8,162 bases of DNA from Spirochaetales bacterium (lineage in GTDB: Bacteria; Spirochaetota; Spirochaetia; DTKZ01), in assembly GCA_031280945.1 (NCBI GenBank), contig JAITGB010000220.1, forward strand, positions 1 through 8,162. Direction: 5' to 3'. The position numbers and the translations under genes were made by a program. How positions within the stretch are numbered: position 1 is the stretch's first letter; each line of letters begins with the position of its first letter. This document shows, one piece after another, positions 7,200 through 8,162 of this stretch. A model generated the notes under the pieces. The model saw only the letters and a program-made list of their open reading frames with translations. It was not told the origin of the DNA and ran no database searches.

Positions 7200-7838
7200 T
7201 TACCACTCGACCCGAAATACGAGGGGTTCGCGGCTTTGCAGAAGCTGGGGAAGGGGGAAGCTGACTGCGGCTTCGCGCCCGGAAAACTTTGCGCCCGGCG
7301 GGACGGCTGCCCTGATGTTGGAGGGAGCTGTTACGGAAAAACTGAGGACGTTGTTCTTGAAAAACGCGTTGATAAAGTCCGCGGCGTCCACTGCGGCTTC
7401 GCCGGCCGCGAGGGTTTGCTCGAAGATGGTGCGTCCGCCTTCGCGCGTGAGCCGGTACGCTGCGCCGGAACGCGAGGCGAAGCGGCCCAGCGCCTCTATA
7501 GAAGAGAAATCCAGAACCGCCCGCACGAGAAGTCCGTCGGCTCCGGGGGGCTGGGGTTCGGGAGACGCTGACCACGAGCGGAGGCTGAGTCCGGGAACCG
7601 CCGAGACCGCGCGCCGGAAATCTTCTTCGGTGATGGGAAGGGGGAGAATTTGTTCTTTGCCCTCCTGCGTTTCCCAGGTAAGCGCGAAGGCGGAGACGGT
7701 ATACTCAAGCTCTATGCTCCCTGAGCCGTTTGCGGCGAGCGTGATTTTTGACTGGACGTTGATGCAGGAGGCGAGAAGCAGAACGGCTGCGCAGGCCGCT
7801 CCTCCGGCGAGGCGCCGGGGCGCCAAATTATGTTTCAT
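7200..7838 (-). CDS. Small predicted lipoprotein of unknown function
   Basis: A 212-residue protein with a clear type II signal peptide: MKHNLAPRR, a hydrophobic core AGGAACAAVLLL, and lipobox LASC with the lipidated Cys25. It would be anchored on the outside of a membrane. The mature part begins INVQSKITLAANGSGSIELEYTVSAF, a beta-strand pattern with a GSGS turn that recalls the LppM/DUF3153-like fold; that resemblance is tentative. The rest alternates short beta and helical segments with no catalytic motif seen. The frame is open back to an ATG at 7916, but the ATG at 7838 is chosen because the signal peptide begins there and because it overlaps the upstream stop as ATGA. The gene is on the same strand as the ATPase operon but 267 nt away, with a promoter between, so co-transcription is not required. 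Confidence 0.8.
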   Translation of the reverse strand: MKHNLAPRRLAGGAACAAVLLLASCINVQSKITLAANGSGSIELEYTVSAFALTWETQEGKEQILPLPITEEDFRRAVSAVPGLSLRSWSASPEPQPPGADGLLVRAVLDFSSIEALGRFASRSGAAYRLTREGGRTIFEQTLAAGEAAVDAADFINAFFKNNVLSFSVTAPSNIRAAVPPGAKFSGREAAVSFPLPQLLQSREPLVFRVEW

Positions 7839-7978
7839 TTTCTCGGCCTTTTGTCGAAAGCGGCCAGAGAGGAGAAGGCGGAGGACATCAGCATAAAAAG
7901 AATGGCGCTGAACCAAAACTCCGCGAAGCCCAGAAGCTGGCGGAAGACGGAAAAAACGCTGAAAATCGTGCCCAGCAT
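7835..7978 (-). CDS. Small single-span membrane protein (47 residues)
   Basis: A short ORF reads MLGTIFSVFSVFRQLLGFAE and continues with a hydrophobic segment (about residues 14-40, with FWFSAILFMLMSSAFSSL) to a positively charged tail DKRPRK. One membrane helix with the tail in the cytoplasm is predicted. An in-frame stop at 7991-7993 makes the ATG at 7978 the start. Its TGA overlaps the lipoprotein ATG by 4 nt (ATGA, 7835-7838), a common sign of translational coupling and the best evidence that it is a gene. The third codon positions are GC-rich, like the neighbouring genes. Against this, the nearest Shine-Dalgarno (AAGG, 7994-7997) is 15 nt upstream, too far to be strong. The putative insertion element begins only about 30 nt upstream, so original upstream sequence may have been lost. 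The function is unknown. Confidence 0.5.
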   Translation of the reverse strand: MLGTIFSVFSVFRQLLGFAEFWFSAILFMLMSSAFSSLAAFDKRPRK

Positions 7979-8026
7979 GGTGGGTATAAACTACCTTTTT
8001 ACGGGGGCTGTGTCCAGAGGGCGCAT

Positions 8027-8083
8027 TGCGTCAAGTTAAATCGAACCCAGCGGGGTGCCGTGCGTCAAGATAAAAATCGAACC
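8027..8083. repeat. Pair of imperfect direct repeats (21 and 23 nt)
   Basis: Copy one (8027-8047) and copy two (8061-8083) both start TGCGTCAAG and end ATCGAACC. They differ only in the AT-rich centre, where copy two has two extra bases and one substitution. A 13-nt GC-rich spacer separates them, giving a 34-nt period. The similarity is far beyond chance. The most likely role is as transposase-binding sites at an insertion-sequence end; operator sites are the alternative. Confidence 0.75.
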
Positions 8084-8087
8084 ATAC

Positions 8088-8107
8088 GGAGCGTAAATAG
8101 TCGCTCC
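8088..8107. repeat. Small inverted repeat beside the direct repeats
   Basis: GGAGCG (8088-8093) and CGCTCC (8102-8107) form a perfect 6-bp stem with an 8-nt AT-rich loop. No U tract follows on either strand, so it does not look like a terminator. It lies inside the putative mobile-element end. Confidence 0.35.
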
Positions 8108-8162
8108 TTACGAATAGGATTAGGCGCATAAAGGGCAGGAAAAAGCGGGGAAAAAGAGCCGG

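Larger units (their letters stand above)
8009..8162. mobile_element. Probable insertion-sequence end, IS21-like, cut by the window edge
   Basis: From about 8009 (starting TGTGTCCAG) the sequence contains tandemly placed near-identical repeats and then a stretch without any ORF up to the right edge. Several internal copies of a terminal repeat containing TCAAG and TCGAACC are characteristic of IS21-family ends, which precede istA. No transposase, no second end and no target duplication are visible, so the left boundary, the family and intactness are all uncertain. Confidence 0.35.

Noticed and set aside
7055..7264. Plus-strand 69-codon ORF through the intergenic repeat element
   Set aside because: It reads across repeats and a hairpin and into the antisense of the lipoprotein gene, with no convincing ribosome site. 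An annotation pipeline might call it, but a repeat explains it better.
7036..7575. Minus-strand ORF of 179 codons overlapping the lipoprotein gene in another frame
   Set aside because: The arginine- and serine-rich product is typical of an out-of-frame reading. The lipoprotein frame has a signal peptide and a coupled start.
7839..7916. N-terminal extension of the lipoprotein to an ATG at 7916
   Set aside because: It would place 26 charged residues before a clear signal peptide and lipobox, and it overlaps the upstream short gene in another frame.
1..8162. CRISPR array, tRNA, rRNA or riboswitch
   Set aside because: No regularly spaced repeat array, tRNA cloverleaf signature, rRNA core motif or recognisable riboswitch element was seen. 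The only tandem repeats are the two copies at 8027-8083.

Overview
This window carries most of one V-type (A/V-type, vacuolar-like) ATPase operon. It is read right to left on the minus strand in the order atpE, a DUF2764-type gene, atpA, atpB, atpD, atpI, atpK. atpK is cut by the left edge after 29 codons. This order, with an uncharacterised protein where subunit C is expected and no F or G/H gene, is the compact arrangement known from spirochaetes (Borrelia, Treponema), Chlamydia and some Bacteroidetes. Together with moderately GC-rich codon use and a nearby lipoprotein, it suggests a Treponema-like spirochaete. That assignment is inferred from gene order and protein character, not from a database match.

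Layout from left to right. At 1-87 is the start of atpK (proteolipid ring). At 88-144 is a short gap with a strong Shine-Dalgarno for atpK, and a hairpin (137-155) overlaps the atpI stop. At 145-1989 is atpI (stator and proton/sodium channel), at 1995-2594 atpD (rotor shaft), at 2613-3905 atpB (non-catalytic), at 3918-5726 atpA (catalytic), at 5726-6313 the DUF2764-like protein (TTG start), and at 6318-6932 atpE (peripheral stalk). The genes are packed with gaps of -1 to 18 nt, and several starts look translationally coupled. A good sigma70-type promoter flanked by a 7-bp inverted repeat lies at 6982-7018, just upstream of atpE.

The gap 6933-7199 holds that promoter, a stretch of short GGAGCG repeats that looks like a dispersed intergenic element, and an unusual perfect hairpin. 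At 7200-7838 is a small lipoprotein gene, coupled by an ATGA overlap to a 47-codon gene for a single-span membrane protein (7835-7978). From about 8009 to the right edge the sequence looks like the end of an insertion sequence: two near-identical 21- and 23-nt direct repeats, an arrangement reminiscent of IS21-family termini, with no transposase inside the window.

The enzyme would couple ATP hydrolysis or synthesis on the A3B3 head to ion movement at the I/K membrane sector through the D shaft, with E as stator. The DUF2764-like protein is the main candidate for the missing connector between shaft and ring. No wholly new system is evident. The least explained parts are the DUF2764-like subunit, the membrane peptide/lipoprotein pair, and the elements in the two intergenic stretches.
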